A DNA stretch of 64,000 nucleotides, from NCBI RefSeq assembly GCF_001628715.1, contig NZ_CP011120.1, forward strand, positions 496,001 to 560,000, written 5' to 3'. The stretch's first letter is position 1, and each line of letters begins with the position of its first letter. Under the pieces are notes generated by a model that was not told the DNA's origin, made no database searches, and saw nothing but the letters and a program-made list of their open reading frames with translations. Source of the DNA: Acetobacter oryzifermentans. GTDB taxonomy: Bacteria; Pseudomonadota; Alphaproteobacteria; Acetobacterales; Acetobacteraceae. Positions 1-9,718 of the stretch are shown one piece after another. The translations under genes and the position numbers were made by a program.

Positions 1-136
1 CTTCAACCATTGCTGCGGGCTGGGCCAGCCATGTCGGATACCAGAAGGACTTGATTTCGCGCCGCGCCTGATAGCGCGAGCCTGCGCCACCATCAAAACC
101 GTCAAAAGTCGGGGGCTGCAGGAAAAGTGTTCTCAT
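1..136 (-). CDS. hpnJ: HpnJ, hopanoid biosynthesis radical SAM protein (N-terminal fragment)
   Basis: Only the first 45 codons are in the window; the gene runs off the left edge. The translation starts MRTLFLQPPTFDGFDGGAGS and continues with a stretch containing FWYPTWLAQPA, which is the characteristic N-terminus of HpnJ. HpnJ is a B12-binding radical SAM family enzyme placed in the late steps of bacteriohopanepolyol side-chain formation; in other bacteria it is linked to making the cyclitol ether form. The start is ATG at 136, with a second in-frame ATG two codons upstream at 142; I prefer 136 because it matches the family N-terminus. It is the fourth gene of the leftward dxs-hpnM-hpnI-hpnJ group, 139 bases beyond the hpnI stop. 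The radical SAM cysteines lie outside the window. Confidence 0.85.
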   Translation of the reverse strand, partial: MRTLFLQPPTFDGFDGGAGSRYQARREIKSFWYPTWLAQPAAMVE

Positions 137-275
137 CGTCATCGGTTTTTATCCTGACAAGGGCGTGAAGCGGTTGGAGCCGGCAAAAAAGCGGTCTGCA
201 AGGCTTCCATGGTCATTTAGCTGAGGGATTTACTCTGGGCTGTTAGCAGAAGGCAAGTGTTGCGTGCACCGGGGT

Positions 276-1445
276 TTACTGTCTGGCGGAAAGACCACCA
301 GATGAAGGAGGCCCAACCGGGTGAGGGGCCACATGCATGGTCTGCCCCCGCCAATGCACTTCTGTACCGCTGGCGCTGCCCACCATAATGGCGGCGGAAA
401 GCCAGTCCCGCACAGGCAAAAGCAGAAGTGGCCAAAGCGGGCGAGACCCTACAGTGCGGTCTATTACTAACGCGGTAAGGCAGCGAAAGCCCCATACACC
501 CCAGAAAAAAGGAAGTGTCCACGTTGCGTGGGGCTGGAACAGAACCACCAACGTAGCCCAGAACAGTGGAAGCTGGATTGAAGAAGCCGCATAGCCCGCC
601 GGTGCAAGCGTGCAGACTGTGCGGCCCCATCTTAACTCGTGCTTTAACAATTCTGTAAAATTGGATTCGGCAATGGTAGTCCATGTTAGGCAGTCGGCAA
701 TGGTAATATCCATGCCTAACTGGCGTACAAGGCGGCCCAGCAGGGCATCATCCGCCACATGCGGCAACAGGGCTTCCAACCCACCCACCTGTTCCAGCGT
801 TTCACGCCGCAGGGCCATGGTGGCGCCCAGACAATCCTGCCGCCCCAAATAGCGAGAAAGAATCACGCCGGGCAGAAAGTTGTGGTTGATCTGGCAAGCG
901 GCCAGCATCTGCACCACAGTGCGCCGTGCTGGTAGCCCCGCGTATAGGGTTGTAACCAACCCTGTGTTGGGTTTGCTCAGCCCGGCCACAATATGTTGAA
1001 GATAATCCGGGCTGACATGAATATCAGAATCGGAAATAACCAGAATATCGTGCTTGGCCTGTGGCAGGATATTCATCAGGTTGCTGATCTTGCGGTTTAG
1101 CCCGTGCAGCACGGGGTTAACCACCAGATCCATATCCAGTTCCGGGTGGCGTTCTTGCAGGCGGCGCACAATGGCTATGGCCGGATCATCTGCATCCCGC
1201 ACACCAAACAGAATCTGAACTTGCGGGTAATCCTGCGTACAAAAGCTTTCTAACGCTTCTTCCAGCAGGGGTTCAGAGCCATAAAGAGGCTTTAAAACTG
1301 TAACCGGCGGGCTGTTTTTAAGAACAACCGGCTTGTGCTCCTTGCGGCGGAAACGGGCCAGAAGGCCCGCCCCCAAAGAAGATTGCACACAGCCGGTAAC
1401 AGCCAGCACCGCGCTGGCCGCAGCTAGAAACGGAAAGGCGGACAT
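276..1445 (-). CDS. hpnI: HpnI, hopanoid glycosyltransferase
   Basis: A 389-residue membrane glycosyltransferase of family 2, related to ceramide glucosyltransferase. HpnI adds N-acetylglucosamine to bacteriohopanetetrol, the step before deacetylation by HpnK. An N-terminal membrane segment (about residues 4-24) is followed by the catalytic domain. It carries the ceramide-glucosyltransferase signature: D84 in RDADDP, the DSD metal site at 139-141, DD at 232-233, and HELRW at about 269-273, which fits the (Q/R)xxRW element. Hydrophobic segments near 290-320 and 340-360 anchor the C-terminus. It lies 80 bases after hpnM in the same orientation, so it is probably cotranscribed with dxs and hpnM. 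The sequence alone cannot confirm the sugar donor. Confidence 0.92.
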   Translation of the reverse strand: MSAFPFLAAASAVLAVTGCVQSSLGAGLLARFRRKEHKPVVLKNSPPVTVLKPLYGSEPLLEEALESFCTQDYPQVQILFGVRDADDPAIAIVRRLQERHPELDMDLVVNPVLHGLNRKISNLMNILPQAKHDILVISDSDIHVSPDYLQHIVAGLSKPNTGLVTTLYAGLPARRTVVQMLAACQINHNFLPGVILSRYLGRQDCLGATMALRRETLEQVGGLEALLPHVADDALLGRLVRQLGMDITIADCLTWTTIAESNFTELLKHELRWGRTVCTLAPAGYAASSIQLPLFWATLVVLFQPHATWTLPFFWGVWGFRCLTALVIDRTVGSRPLWPLLLLPVRDWLSAAIMVGSASGTEVHWRGQTMHVAPHPVGPPSSGGLSARQ

Positions 1446-1525
1446 TACACCTCAACCGTTTTATGGCCCCGTCGGGGCGCTGTTTTCTTTCTGCTGCGGC
1501 GCACGATGTTGCTTCTCGCTTCTGC

Positions 1526-2179
1526 TTAATCTTTGGAGTAGTTCTGAACCTTGCGGTTCAGCACATTAATCAGACCCTGCACACCGCCAGAGTTCAGCGT
1601 GGAGCTGAAGTCAGACCGCTGGGCAGCCGCCTGGCTGATGCGGGAATCGCTGAGCAGCACATCAGTAATTTTCCATGCACCACCTTCGTTGTGCATGATG
1701 TAGCTCACAGCCGTACCGGGCATGCTGTCATCAGACCCGATATGGGTTTCCACAATTTTGCCGCCGCCAGCAGGGGCATCCGTAACAGACGGAGAAACGG
1801 TGAAGCGGGCACCAGAACCGGGCTTAAAGCTGGAGACATAGCGCGCAATGGTAAAGTTGCGGAACGCTGCCAGCAGGTTCTGCTTGTCGCTCGGGCTCAG
1901 GCTCTCATAGCGCAGGCCAACAGAGGCCTTGAGCACGGCTTCAAGATCGTAAGCCTGATCCACAGCGCCAGCAACTATCTGGCTGCGGTCAGCAAAGCTG
2001 CTGTGCGCGTTCTGAACCTGATCCAGCGCTTTGTACAGCGACTGGATGGGCGCGCTTACGGCACTTGCCGGAGCAGACTGGGCAAAAGCTGCCGGAGCGG
2101 AAATGCCAGCGCCAGCAACCGGAAGGAGGGCCATGGTCATACCAAACACAAGGCCTGCACGAATGGAAAAGCGTTTCAT
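1526..2179 (-). CDS. hpnM: HpnM, MlaC/Ttg2D-type hopanoid transport protein
   Basis: A 217-residue exported protein of the MlaC (Tol_Tol_Ttg2) family. A signal peptide is visible: positive start MKR, hydrophobic core to about residue 28, likely cleavage after the AFA at 31-33. The rest is the single soluble lipid-carrier domain. HpnM is associated with hopanoid clusters and is thought to help move hopanoids across the periplasm together with the RND protein HpnN, which is not in this window. The stop of dxs and the start of hpnM are separated by three bases, so they are very probably translated from one message. The hpn name rests on the cluster context; the sequence alone would give only MlaC-like. 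Confidence 0.9.
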   Translation of the reverse strand: MKRFSIRAGLVFGMTMALLPVAGAGISAPAAFAQSAPASAVSAPIQSLYKALDQVQNAHSSFADRSQIVAGAVDQAYDLEAVLKASVGLRYESLSPSDKQNLLAAFRNFTIARYVSSFKPGSGARFTVSPSVTDAPAGGGKIVETHIGSDDSMPGTAVSYIMHNEGGAWKITDVLLSDSRISQAAAQRSDFSSTLNSGGVQGLINVLNRKVQNYSKD

Positions 2180-2182
2180 GGC

Positions 2183-4210
2183 TTAAGATTTTGTCCCGGT
2201 TGCGCGGTTTGGCAAGATCGCTTCAAGCATGTCACCGATGCCCAATGCGCTTAGAGCTGTTCCGACGATATGCGGAGCGGAGAGTCCTGCCTCGGCATAT
2301 TGGGCGGCCTGAGTGTTATGGTCAATAAAGCGGTCTGGCAGGGTGAGGGGGCGGAAGCGGACGTTGTCCAAAAGGCCTGTGCGGGCCAGATGGTGGCCAA
2401 CAAGAGAGCCAAAGCCACCTTCCGAACCTTCCTCAATCGTGATCAGCACCGCATGGTTGCGGGCCAGGTTTTCCACCAGTTCCGTATCAAACGGCTTGGC
2501 AAAGCGGGCATCTGCCACGGTGGGCGGCAGGCCACGGGCGGCCAGCATGTCTGCGGCTTTCAGACACTCCGCCAGACGTGGGCCAAGGGAGAGAATGGCC
2601 ACGCCGCCTTTTTCAGGGCCAGACTGCCCACCCATTTCACGGATAATGCGGCCCTTGCCAATTTCCAGCGGCGTGCCCTCGGCAGGCAGGTCCAGCCCAA
2701 GGCCACTGCCACGTGGGTAGCGCAGGGCAATCGGGCCTTCATCAAACAGGGTGGCGGTTGCTGTCATGTGCAGCAGTTCCAGCTCGTCTGATGGCGCCAT
2801 AATGGTCATGCCCGGCAGGCAGCCCAGATAGGCAATGTCGAAGGATCCGGCATGGGTGGCGCCATCGGCCCCTACCAGACCGGCGCGGTCAATGGCAAAG
2901 CGCACGGGCAGCTTTTGCAGCACCACATCGTGCATCACCTGGTCATAGGCGCGCTGGAGGAAGGTGGAATAAATGGCGCAGAACGGGCGCAGCCCTTCCG
3001 TGGCCATGCCTGCGGCAAAGGTAACGGCGTGCTGCTCGGCAATACCCACATCAAAAAACCGATCCGGGTAAGCCTTGGCAAAGGCATCCAGCCCCGTGCC
3101 AGAGGGCATGGCGGCGGTAATGGCGGCAATCCTGTTATCGGTTGCGGCGCGACGTGTGAGTTCGCGCGAGAACACAGAGGTGTAGCTTGGCGGGCCTGCG
3201 GGGCCTTTTTTCTGCTCACCTGTAACAACGTTGAACTTGGCAACAGCGTGATACTTGTCTCCGGCTTTTTCGGCTGGCTGATAGCCGTGGCCTTTTTCCG
3301 TGATGACATGCAGCATGATGGGGCCGTTATCCGTATCGCGCAGGTTGCGCAGGATAGAGACCAACTGTGGCAGATCATGCCCATCTACAGGGCCAACGTA
3401 GTAAAAACCCAGTTCTTCAAACAGCGTGCCGCCGGTGATCATGCCGCGGGCATATTCATCCGCCTTGCGGGCCGTGCGCTCCACAGGGGCAGGCAGCTTT
3501 TTCACGAACTTGCCAGCCAGTTCACGCAAGCCCATGAACTTGCGAGAGGACATCAGGCGCGACAGGTAGTTCGACATTGCGCCCACGGGTGGGGCAATGG
3601 ACATTTCGTTGTCGTTGAGGATGACAATCAGCCGTTCTGCGCCGGGGCCAGCCACGGCGGCGTTGTTCATGGCCTCATACGCCATACCGGCGGAAATGGA
3701 GCCATCACCGATCACGGCAATCACGTTGCGTTCGCGGTAGCTGGGGTCTTCCTCCGCCCGCAGGTGGTGGGCCACGGCCATGCCGAGTCCTGCGGAAATG
3801 GAGGTGGAGGAATGCGCGGCGCCAAACGGATCGTACTGGCTTTCTGCACGGCGGGTAAAGCCAGAAAGGCCGCCCGGCTGGCGCAGGGTGCGGATACGGT
3901 CCCGCCGCCCTGTTAGAATCTTGTGAGGGTAGGCCTGATGGCCCACATCCCAGATTACCTTGTCATCAGGGGTGTCAAACACCGCATGCAAGGCAACCGT
4001 CAGCTCCACAACACCCAGGGATGCCCCAAGGTGCCCCCCCGTGGTGGAAACCGCGTCCACCGTTTCGGCCCGCAGTTCATCCGCAACCTGCTTAAGCTGC
4101 TCAACCGAGAGATTGCGCAGGTCCGCCGGATACTCAACCCGATCCAGAGCAGGAAAACGCCCTAACGTCGGAATCGGTGAAGGCGCGCTCTTGTCCTGAG
4201 AACTGTCCAT
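2183..4210 (-). CDS. dxs: 1-deoxy-D-xylulose-5-phosphate synthase
   Basis: A 675-residue transketolase-like enzyme that joins pyruvate and glyceraldehyde 3-phosphate to form DXP, the first and usually rate-limiting step of the MEP isoprenoid route. The thiamine diphosphate motif starts with GDG at 168-170 and ends at the ND pair near 199-201. HQAYPHK at 91-97 is the conserved active-site histidine region, and the C-terminal transketolase domain includes [15 protein letters not shown]. Length is typical, with an extended N-terminus. It is the first gene of the leftward group dxs-hpnM-hpnI-hpnJ, so precursor supply for squalene and hopanoids is physically tied to side-chain genes. The promoter should lie in the 423-base gap shared with hpnH. 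Confidence 0.97.
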   Translation of the reverse strand: MDSSQDKSAPSPIPTLGRFPALDRVEYPADLRNLSVEQLKQVADELRAETVDAVSTTGGHLGASLGVVELTVALHAVFDTPDDKVIWDVGHQAYPHKILTGRRDRIRTLRQPGGLSGFTRRAESQYDPFGAAHSSTSISAGLGMAVAHHLRAEEDPSYRERNVIAVIGDGSISAGMAYEAMNNAAVAGPGAERLIVILNDNEMSIAPPVGAMSNYLSRLMSSRKFMGLRELAGKFVKKLPAPVERTARKADEYARGMITGGTLFEELGFYYVGPVDGHDLPQLVSILRNLRDTDNGPIMLHVITEKGHGYQPAEKAGDKYHAVAKFNVVTGEQKKGPAGPPSYTSVFSRELTRRAATDNRIAAITAAMPSGTGLDAFAKAYPDRFFDVGIAEQHAVTFAAGMATEGLRPFCAIYSTFLQRAYDQVMHDVVLQKLPVRFAIDRAGLVGADGATHAGSFDIAYLGCLPGMTIMAPSDELELLHMTATATLFDEGPIALRYPRGSGLGLDLPAEGTPLEIGKGRIIREMGGQSGPEKGGVAILSLGPRLAECLKAADMLAARGLPPTVADARFAKPFDTELVENLARNHAVLITIEEGSEGGFGSLVGHHLARTGLLDNVRFRPLTLPDRFIDHNTQAAQYAEAGLSAPHIVGTALSALGIGDMLEAILPNRATGTKS

Positions 4211-4633
4211 GCGATCGTTTCCATCTTTTTGTTGCGGGCTGCTGTCTGGTACCTGGGCGGATGACGCAACCCGAAGTGTGTCTTACGCCGCGTTTGCATG
4301 CCGACAGACATCGCGATCCGATGGCATGTGGTTTAATGTTTCACGCAAGAACGCAAGTATTGAAACAAAACAAGCTGGTGATTGTGGCCTTTTTGCAACA
4401 GGAGTGTGAAAACACTTGAGCTTGACAAACCACACAACATATATGCAGGCCAATATCTTCTTTCATGCGTGGCCGCGTAACGCGTGTATTCAGTATGCTG
4501 TCTGACCACCTGATGGCTCAGGGCGGAAATACTTGCCGCGGGTAGCACGGCCGCGTTTCTTGTTACACACTGAACTGAACAAGTTCTTTCCAGTCACGAT
4601 ACGGGCGTAAGTGATGCGCCGGAGCGGGGGTTT
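4211..4633. other. 423-base divergent intergenic region between dxs and hpnH
   Basis: No credible gene. The segment separates two divergent hopanoid/isoprenoid transcription units and must hold both promoters. A TTGACA hexamer occurs at 4422-4427 on the + strand, but nothing close to a -10 sits at the usual spacing, so I do not call a promoter. No strong palindrome was seen. Confidence 0.6.
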
Positions 4634-5845
4634 ATGGCCGTACCGATAATGCAGGCCGTCAGGGTCGGCAAATATGTCGTCACACAGCATCTCAAGAAGC
4701 GGAAGCGCTATCCGCTTGTGCTGATGCTTGAGCCGCTTTTCCGTTGCAATCTGGCATGCGCAGGTTGCGGGAAGATCGACTACCCGGCTGCCATTCTCAA
4801 CCAGCGCATGACCGTGCAGGAATGCATGGATGCAGATGCCGAGGCAGGCGCGCCAGTTGTGGCTGTGGCCGGTGGTGAACCGCTGCTGCACAAGGAAATG
4901 CCGCAGATTATTCGCGGTCTGATTGCGCGTAAGAAATACGTTTACCTGTGCACAAATGCCCTGCTGCTTGAAAAGAAGATGGATGAATATGAACCATCCC
5001 CCTTCTTTTCTTGGGATGTGCATCTGGATGGTGACAAAACCATGCACGATTCCTCCGTCTGCCAAGATGGGGTGTATGAACGTGCCGTGGCAGCCATTAA
5101 AAAAGCCAAGGAGCGCGGCTTCCGCGTTTCCATCAACTGCACCCTGTTTGATGGCGCAGATCCGCAGCGTGTTGCCAGTTTCTTTGATGAAGTGATGGCA
5201 ATGGGCGTGGACGGAATCATGACCGCACCGGGTTATGCCTACGAACGCGCACCAGATCAGGAACACTTCCTGAACCGCCAGAAAACCAAGCAGCTTTTCC
5301 GCGATATCTTCCGTTTGGGCAAAGGCCACAAATGGCGGTTTACGCAGTCTCCGCTGTTCCTGAACTTCCTGGCGGGGAACGAGCAGTACCACTGCACGCC
5401 GTGGGGCAAGCCGCTGCGTAACGTGTTTGGCTGGCAGCGCCCGTGCTATCTGCTGGGTGAAGGCTATGCCAAGTCCTTCCGTGAGCTGATGGATGACACG
5501 AAGTGGGATGATTACGGCACCGGTAACTACGAAAAATGCGCTGATTGCATGGTGCATTCCGGTTACGAATCCACCGCTGTGATGGATGCCGTGCGCCGCC
5601 CTTGGCATATTGCCAAAGTGGCGCTGTTTGGCCCCGAAACAGAAAAACCAATGGCCCCGGAAATCTCGCTGGCAAACCAGCGCCCGGCCCAGTACGTCTT
5701 CTCCAAACAGGTGGAAGAACAGATGGACGCCATTGCCGCACGCAAGCCTGCCAAGGCCCCACGTGTGAAGGTGATTCGCACAGCCGAAGGCGCAAACGAT
5801 GCTCCGGCAGCAAAGCCAGCAGTAGAAGCCACTGCGGCAGACTGA
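4634..5845 (+). CDS. hpnH: HpnH, adenosyl-hopane radical SAM enzyme
   Basis: A 403-residue radical SAM protein that attaches the 5'-deoxyadenosyl unit to diploptene to make adenosylhopane, the first committed step of C35 hopanoid side chains. The [4Fe-4S] motif CxxxCxxC is at C38, C42 and C45, in the HpnH context LEPLFRCNLACAGCGKIDYP. The C-terminal half carries further conserved cysteines, such as CADC near residue 305, as in the SPASM-like family region. The last 60 residues are a low-complexity alanine-rich tail. The start ATG at 4634 follows a GGAG 12 bases upstream and gives the family N-terminus. It diverges from dxs and ends at its own terminator. Confidence 0.96.
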   Translation: MAVPIMQAVRVGKYVVTQHLKKRKRYPLVLMLEPLFRCNLACAGCGKIDYPAAILNQRMTVQECMDADAEAGAPVVAVAGGEPLLHKEMPQIIRGLIARKKYVYLCTNALLLEKKMDEYEPSPFFSWDVHLDGDKTMHDSSVCQDGVYERAVAAIKKAKERGFRVSINCTLFDGADPQRVASFFDEVMAMGVDGIMTAPGYAYERAPDQEHFLNRQKTKQLFRDIFRLGKGHKWRFTQSPLFLNFLAGNEQYHCTPWGKPLRNVFGWQRPCYLLGEGYAKSFRELMDDTKWDDYGTGNYEKCADCMVHSGYESTAVMDAVRRPWHIAKVALFGPETEKPMAPEISLANQRPAQYVFSKQVEEQMDAIAARKPAKAPRVKVIRTAEGANDAPAAKPAVEATAAD

Positions 5846-5874
5846 TCGGGCCTTCCGAATCGGGTTTTAAAAAG

Positions 5875-5906
5875 GAGCGGTTTCCGCAAGGGGCCGCTCT
5901 TTTTTT
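5875..5906 (+). terminator. Rho-independent terminator of hpnH
   Basis: GAGCGG at 5875-5880 pairs with CCGCTC at 5894-5899 and is followed by a run of seven T. It starts 30 bases after the hpnH stop. Confidence 0.8.
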
Positions 5907-6089
5907 GCGCTGAACGCCTAAAACATACCGAATTGGTCCGCTTTATCCGGAAGGCAGACATACTGCCGCCGCATAAGGCAATACGCTTTCCTGTATGGCC
6001 TAGCTGTGGCTTTGGGGGAAATCATCCCCTATTCTGCCCGCCAGAAACCCGCCACGCGGGTACCCTACACAGAGGGCATATCGTTTTTC

Positions 6090-7388
6090 ATGGCACTTTC
6101 CATTCTTGTCATTTTCTTTCTGGTGTTGCTGAACGCCGTGTTTGCCATGGGGGAACTTGCACTTATTTCCGTGCGTATCCCCCGGCTGGTCATGTTGCAG
6201 GAACAAGGCGTACGCGGGGCCGAGCGGGCCATGCGGCTGGCGGAAGACCCGCAAATCTTCTTGCCCACAGTGCAAGTGGGCATGACACTTGTTTCCATTC
6301 TGGAAGGCACATTTGGTGGGGTGCAAATAGAAGCGCACCTTACCCCCATGCTGGAGCGTATTCCGGCCATTAAACCTATTGCCCCGCAGCTTTCCATGAT
6401 TGTGGTGGTGGTGCTGATTACGGCCATTATGCTGGTGCTGGGTGAGCTTGTACCCAAGCAACTGGCCCTGCGCGAACCAGAAAAAGTGGCCGCCCGTCTG
6501 GCTGCACCGCTGGAGGTTCTGGCCAATGCCACCCGCCCGGTGGTGTGGCTGCTGCGCCAGTCTTCCAACGTGGTTCTGCGCCTGATGGGTGCGGCAGATG
6601 CCGTAAACCAGACGCTGACGGAAGAAGAACTGAAAGCCTACATTGCAGAAGGCGCGCGCTTGGGCGTGCTGGAGCATGAAGAACGCACCATGATCGAACG
6701 TCTGCTGCGCCTTGCAGACAGGCCCGTGCGTGCCATCATGACCCCCAGAAACGAGCTGGTATGGATAGACCGCCATGCCGGGCGCGAGGCACTGGTGCAG
6801 GCACTCAAGCAAACCACCTATGCCCGCCTTGTGGTGTGCGAGGGTGGGGTGGATAACCCCGTGGGTGTGGTTTTGGCCAAGGATATGCTGGATCGTGTTT
6901 TAGACGGCATGCCTGCCTCTATAGAGGCAGGTTTGCGCCCAATGGTGGTGGTGCCAGATAGTATTTCCGCGCTGGATATGCTGGAGCGCATGCGCAGTAT
7001 TCCACTGGGCATGGCCTTTGTGTTTGATGAATACGGGGCGTTTGAAGGCATTGTTACGGCATCTGATTTGTTTGATGCCATTGTGGGGGAAACTTCGCAC
7101 GAGCCTCAAAAACTCACGCGCCTGAACACAGAACCGGCCCCAGATGCCGTGCTGATGCTGGATGGCACGGAATCCGCCGATGAAGTGAAAGACCAACTGG
7201 CCATCAAAACCCTGCCGGAAGAAGGTAGCTATCACACGCTGGGCGGCCTTATTCTGGCCCTTCTGCGCCGTGTGCCAGCGGTGGGGGATAAGGTGGCTTA
7301 CGAGGGATGGCTGTTTGAGGTGCTGGAAATGGAGGGCCGTCGTGTTTCCCGCGTGCGGGCCAGCAGGCAGCCTCTGGCGGAAAACTGA
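6090..7388 (+). CDS. CorC/HlyC-family (CNNM plus CBS) membrane protein
   Basis: A 432-residue inner-membrane protein of the CNNM/CorC/HlyC family, proposed in other bacteria to move Mg2+ or related divalent cations. Domain order from this start: a DUF21/CNNM membrane domain (about 1-190, opening with a strongly hydrophobic helix and FAMGELALISVR), a CBS pair (about 205-330, including IMTPRNELVWID and DEYGAFEGIVT) and a C-terminal CorC_HlyC domain (about 345-425). The open frame extends upstream to an ATG at 6006, but those 28 extra residues are not family-like, so I choose the ATG at 6090. It stands alone between two terminators. The substrate is not determined. Confidence 0.88.
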   Translation: MALSILVIFFLVLLNAVFAMGELALISVRIPRLVMLQEQGVRGAERAMRLAEDPQIFLPTVQVGMTLVSILEGTFGGVQIEAHLTPMLERIPAIKPIAPQLSMIVVVVLITAIMLVLGELVPKQLALREPEKVAARLAAPLEVLANATRPVVWLLRQSSNVVLRLMGAADAVNQTLTEEELKAYIAEGARLGVLEHEERTMIERLLRLADRPVRAIMTPRNELVWIDRHAGREALVQALKQTTYARLVVCEGGVDNPVGVVLAKDMLDRVLDGMPASIEAGLRPMVVVPDSISALDMLERMRSIPLGMAFVFDEYGAFEGIVTASDLFDAIVGETSHEPQKLTRLNTEPAPDAVLMLDGTESADEVKDQLAIKTLPEEGSYHTLGGLILALLRRVPAVGDKVAYEGWLFEVLEMEGRRVSRVRASRQPLAEN

Positions 7389-7462
7389 GAGGCCACCACG
7401 CGGGCAGGTATTTGGCCTGCCCAAGGGGCTCTCATGCAGCCTTGCCATAGGTTATAAAAAAG

Positions 7463-7495
7463 GGGGCGCAGCCGGTTAAAGCTGCGCCCCTTTTT
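7463..7495. terminator. Bidirectional terminator between the CorC-like gene and slt
   Basis: GGGGCGCAGC at 7463-7472 pairs perfectly with GCTGCGCCCC at 7481-7490 around an 8-base loop. It is flanked by A-rich sequence on the left and T5 on the right, so it can end both convergent transcripts. Confidence 0.88.
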
Positions 7496-7532
7496 GTATG
7501 CGATAAGCCCTCTAAACCTGCACCGCAGAGCC

Positions 7533-9494
7533 TTAATGAAGGGTGCGGGTGTTGAGCGTATGCGCCAGTGCTTTTTCATCCTCAAAGTCTGGCCATGTGC
7601 TTTGGGCCAAGGCTGTAAGAGAAGGTGTCGGCAGCTTCATCTTGGCGGCATACATCCACAGGTAAGCAAGGGTGTGGTGCACGTAATCCCGCGTTTCTGT
7701 GTTGGGCAGCAGCTCCATAAACAGCAGCGGATCATTAGCTGCTGGGCCGGTGGAACTTTCCCAATGCGCAAGGGCGGAAGGTCCTGCGTTATAGCTGGCA
7801 AGCAGGCGGATAATATCTCCACCACGTGCCTCTGTGTGGTTGCTCTGGCGCGTTAGCCCCGCCAGATACTGCACATAGCGCTGCCCGATTTCCAGATTGA
7901 TGCTGGGGTCATGCAGGGCTTCGGCGGAATGCACAAAATGGTGGTTCAGATTGGTGGGGGACTCGCTGGTGACAAAATCAGCCGTAAGAGGGCGGATCTG
8001 CATCAGGCCATGTGCCCCTGCGCCGGAAACAGCACGTGGGTCGAAGTTCGATTCCACACGGGCCAGTGCGTAAACAAGGGCAGGGTCCATGGTAAAGCCG
8101 TGTCGGGGGCGCAGCAGGGGCAGGGGTGTATCCTCTGCATTCTGCGCCGTGGCGGCATGGGTGTTCAGGGCATCGGCCATTTCTGTAGCCAGATCATGCA
8201 GCCCGGCTGTTTGCGCCACAAGCTGGAAGGCCCGCGCCAGTGTCACGTCTCGCAGGTCTGGCCATGCGCGGCGGATGGCGTTTTCTGCCATTTCTGGCTC
8301 ACCAACTTGCAGCAGGGCAAACACGCGGCGGCCTACTTCGGAACTGCCAACGGCTTCGATATCAATTTCCGTTAGCACCGGAGCGGAGGACGCACCGTTA
8401 TCCGGAACGGGGCTGTTTTCCAGCGGTTTGAAGCCAATAGCGTGTGTATGGGCGTTAGAGGCCGCATGGTCTGCCGGGGCTGGCTGCAACATCCGATAGG
8501 CCAGAAGCCCATAGAAACTACGCGGGAAAGCTGCCGCGTGTTGGAGCCACACATGCTGAGCATGGGCATTGCCGGTTTTTCCGTGCCCACGTGCGGCCCA
8601 AAAGGCGCAGGCGGCCCGCATTTCCGGCATGGCGCGCGGGGCGTGGGAGGCTTTTTCAAAAAACGGAATGGCTTCTGCGTAGGCTTGCTTCTGCCACAGG
8701 GCCAGCCCTGTAATGTAGCTGGCCAGTGGATTGCGCTCGCGGGAAAGATGTACAGCCGTGCGGCCAATATCCAGCGCCATATCCGTTTCACCCGAAACCA
8801 GCATGGCCTGTGCGGTTTCCGCTTGAAGCTGGGCCGCGTAAGCGGGCGTCATGCCCGGTGTAATGCTGATAAGGTGCAATGCACTGTGCACGCCCTTTAG
8901 CCCCCATGTGGTGCGTTCGCGCAAGGTGCGGTCTAGCAGGGGGTTACGGGTGAATTCCTGCGCCAGTGGGCCAGCCGCAAGGGCAGCGTGGGCCGGGGCT
9001 AAGTGGTCTGCCGGTGGGGCAGGGGGTAATGGGCCGCCCCGTTCAGGCAGCGCGGCAAGGCGCGCCCATATGGCCGGAGCATCGGCATAGCTGGTGTATT
9101 GTTTCAGCCAGTTCCGCAGCTCGGTCGCGTTGGGGTGGTAATTCGGGTTTAGGTAACGGTCTGCCTGTAGCTCACCCAACAGGGTGGAATCTGTGAGATG
9201 CGTGGTGCTGCTAATGGCTTCCGTGAACGCCCCCTGCTGTTGCAGGCGCAAAATAGCGCGCACCTGAGTGGCAACTTCCGGGGGAAGAGGTTTGGGGAGT
9301 GTAACATCATCACCTTCGGGGAAAGCCTGGCGTGGCAGAACCATAGCCAGCTCTTCGCTGTACGGTTCTGGCCCGGCTTCCGGGGGCTTGGCATGGGCTC
9401 TCGTCACAACGACGGAAGCGCTGGCCAAAAGGGCGGCACCAGCCAGAATGGCTTTTGCCGCGATCTGATGAGGAATTTGACCTATCGCTCGCAT
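7533..9494 (-). CDS. Soluble lytic murein transglycosylase
   Basis: A 653-residue periplasmic enzyme that cleaves the MurNAc-GlcNAc bond of peptidoglycan to give 1,6-anhydroMurNAc ends. A signal peptide covers about residues 1-36 (AHA before the cut). A long alpha-superhelical region follows (about 70-450). The C-terminal SLT domain contains VYALARVESNFDPRAVSG with the catalytic glutamate at E481 and the GLMQI motif at 496-500. This is the Slt70-like architecture. It is convergent with the CorC-like gene and shares its terminator. No clear Shine-Dalgarno precedes the ATG, but the signal peptide begins immediately, which supports this start. Confidence 0.93.
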   Translation of the reverse strand: MRAIGQIPHQIAAKAILAGAALLASASVVVTRAHAKPPEAGPEPYSEELAMVLPRQAFPEGDDVTLPKPLPPEVATQVRAILRLQQQGAFTEAISSTTHLTDSTLLGELQADRYLNPNYHPNATELRNWLKQYTSYADAPAIWARLAALPERGGPLPPAPPADHLAPAHAALAAGPLAQEFTRNPLLDRTLRERTTWGLKGVHSALHLISITPGMTPAYAAQLQAETAQAMLVSGETDMALDIGRTAVHLSRERNPLASYITGLALWQKQAYAEAIPFFEKASHAPRAMPEMRAACAFWAARGHGKTGNAHAQHVWLQHAAAFPRSFYGLLAYRMLQPAPADHAASNAHTHAIGFKPLENSPVPDNGASSAPVLTEIDIEAVGSSEVGRRVFALLQVGEPEMAENAIRRAWPDLRDVTLARAFQLVAQTAGLHDLATEMADALNTHAATAQNAEDTPLPLLRPRHGFTMDPALVYALARVESNFDPRAVSGAGAHGLMQIRPLTADFVTSESPTNLNHHFVHSAEALHDPSINLEIGQRYVQYLAGLTRQSNHTEARGGDIIRLLASYNAGPSALAHWESSTGPAANDPLLFMELLPNTETRDYVHHTLAYLWMYAAKMKLPTPSLTALAQSTWPDFEDEKALAHTLNTRTLH

Positions 9495-9718
9495 GGCTGG
9501 CGGGGTCTAGGCCCTTCCAGCCTAAAAGGCAAGTTTCCTGTCTGTAAGAAAAGGGAAAGGTTCTTCAAAAATTGTTGCATTCCCTGTGGTGAATCGCTGG
9601 TCAAGCTGGAAGAATTTCTATGATTTGCGCAGGTATTCCCACGGTTTATGCAACGTATTTCTTGCTGACATATTCTGTAACATCTGGCGCAGCGCTTACG
9701 CTTACATGCGTGTGCTGA

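Noticed and set aside
2852..3916. Long + strand open frame (354 residues) over dxs
   Set aside because: It is antisense to the intact dxs gene, lacks family motifs and has a composition typical of a shadow frame in GC-rich DNA.
4422..4450. TTGACA hexamer as a promoter for hpnH
   Set aside because: No acceptable -10 at 16-18 bases spacing, so not called.
4490..5608. Long minus-strand open frame (372 residues) over hpnH
   Set aside because: It is the antisense shadow of hpnH, which has all its motifs; no independent evidence for this frame.
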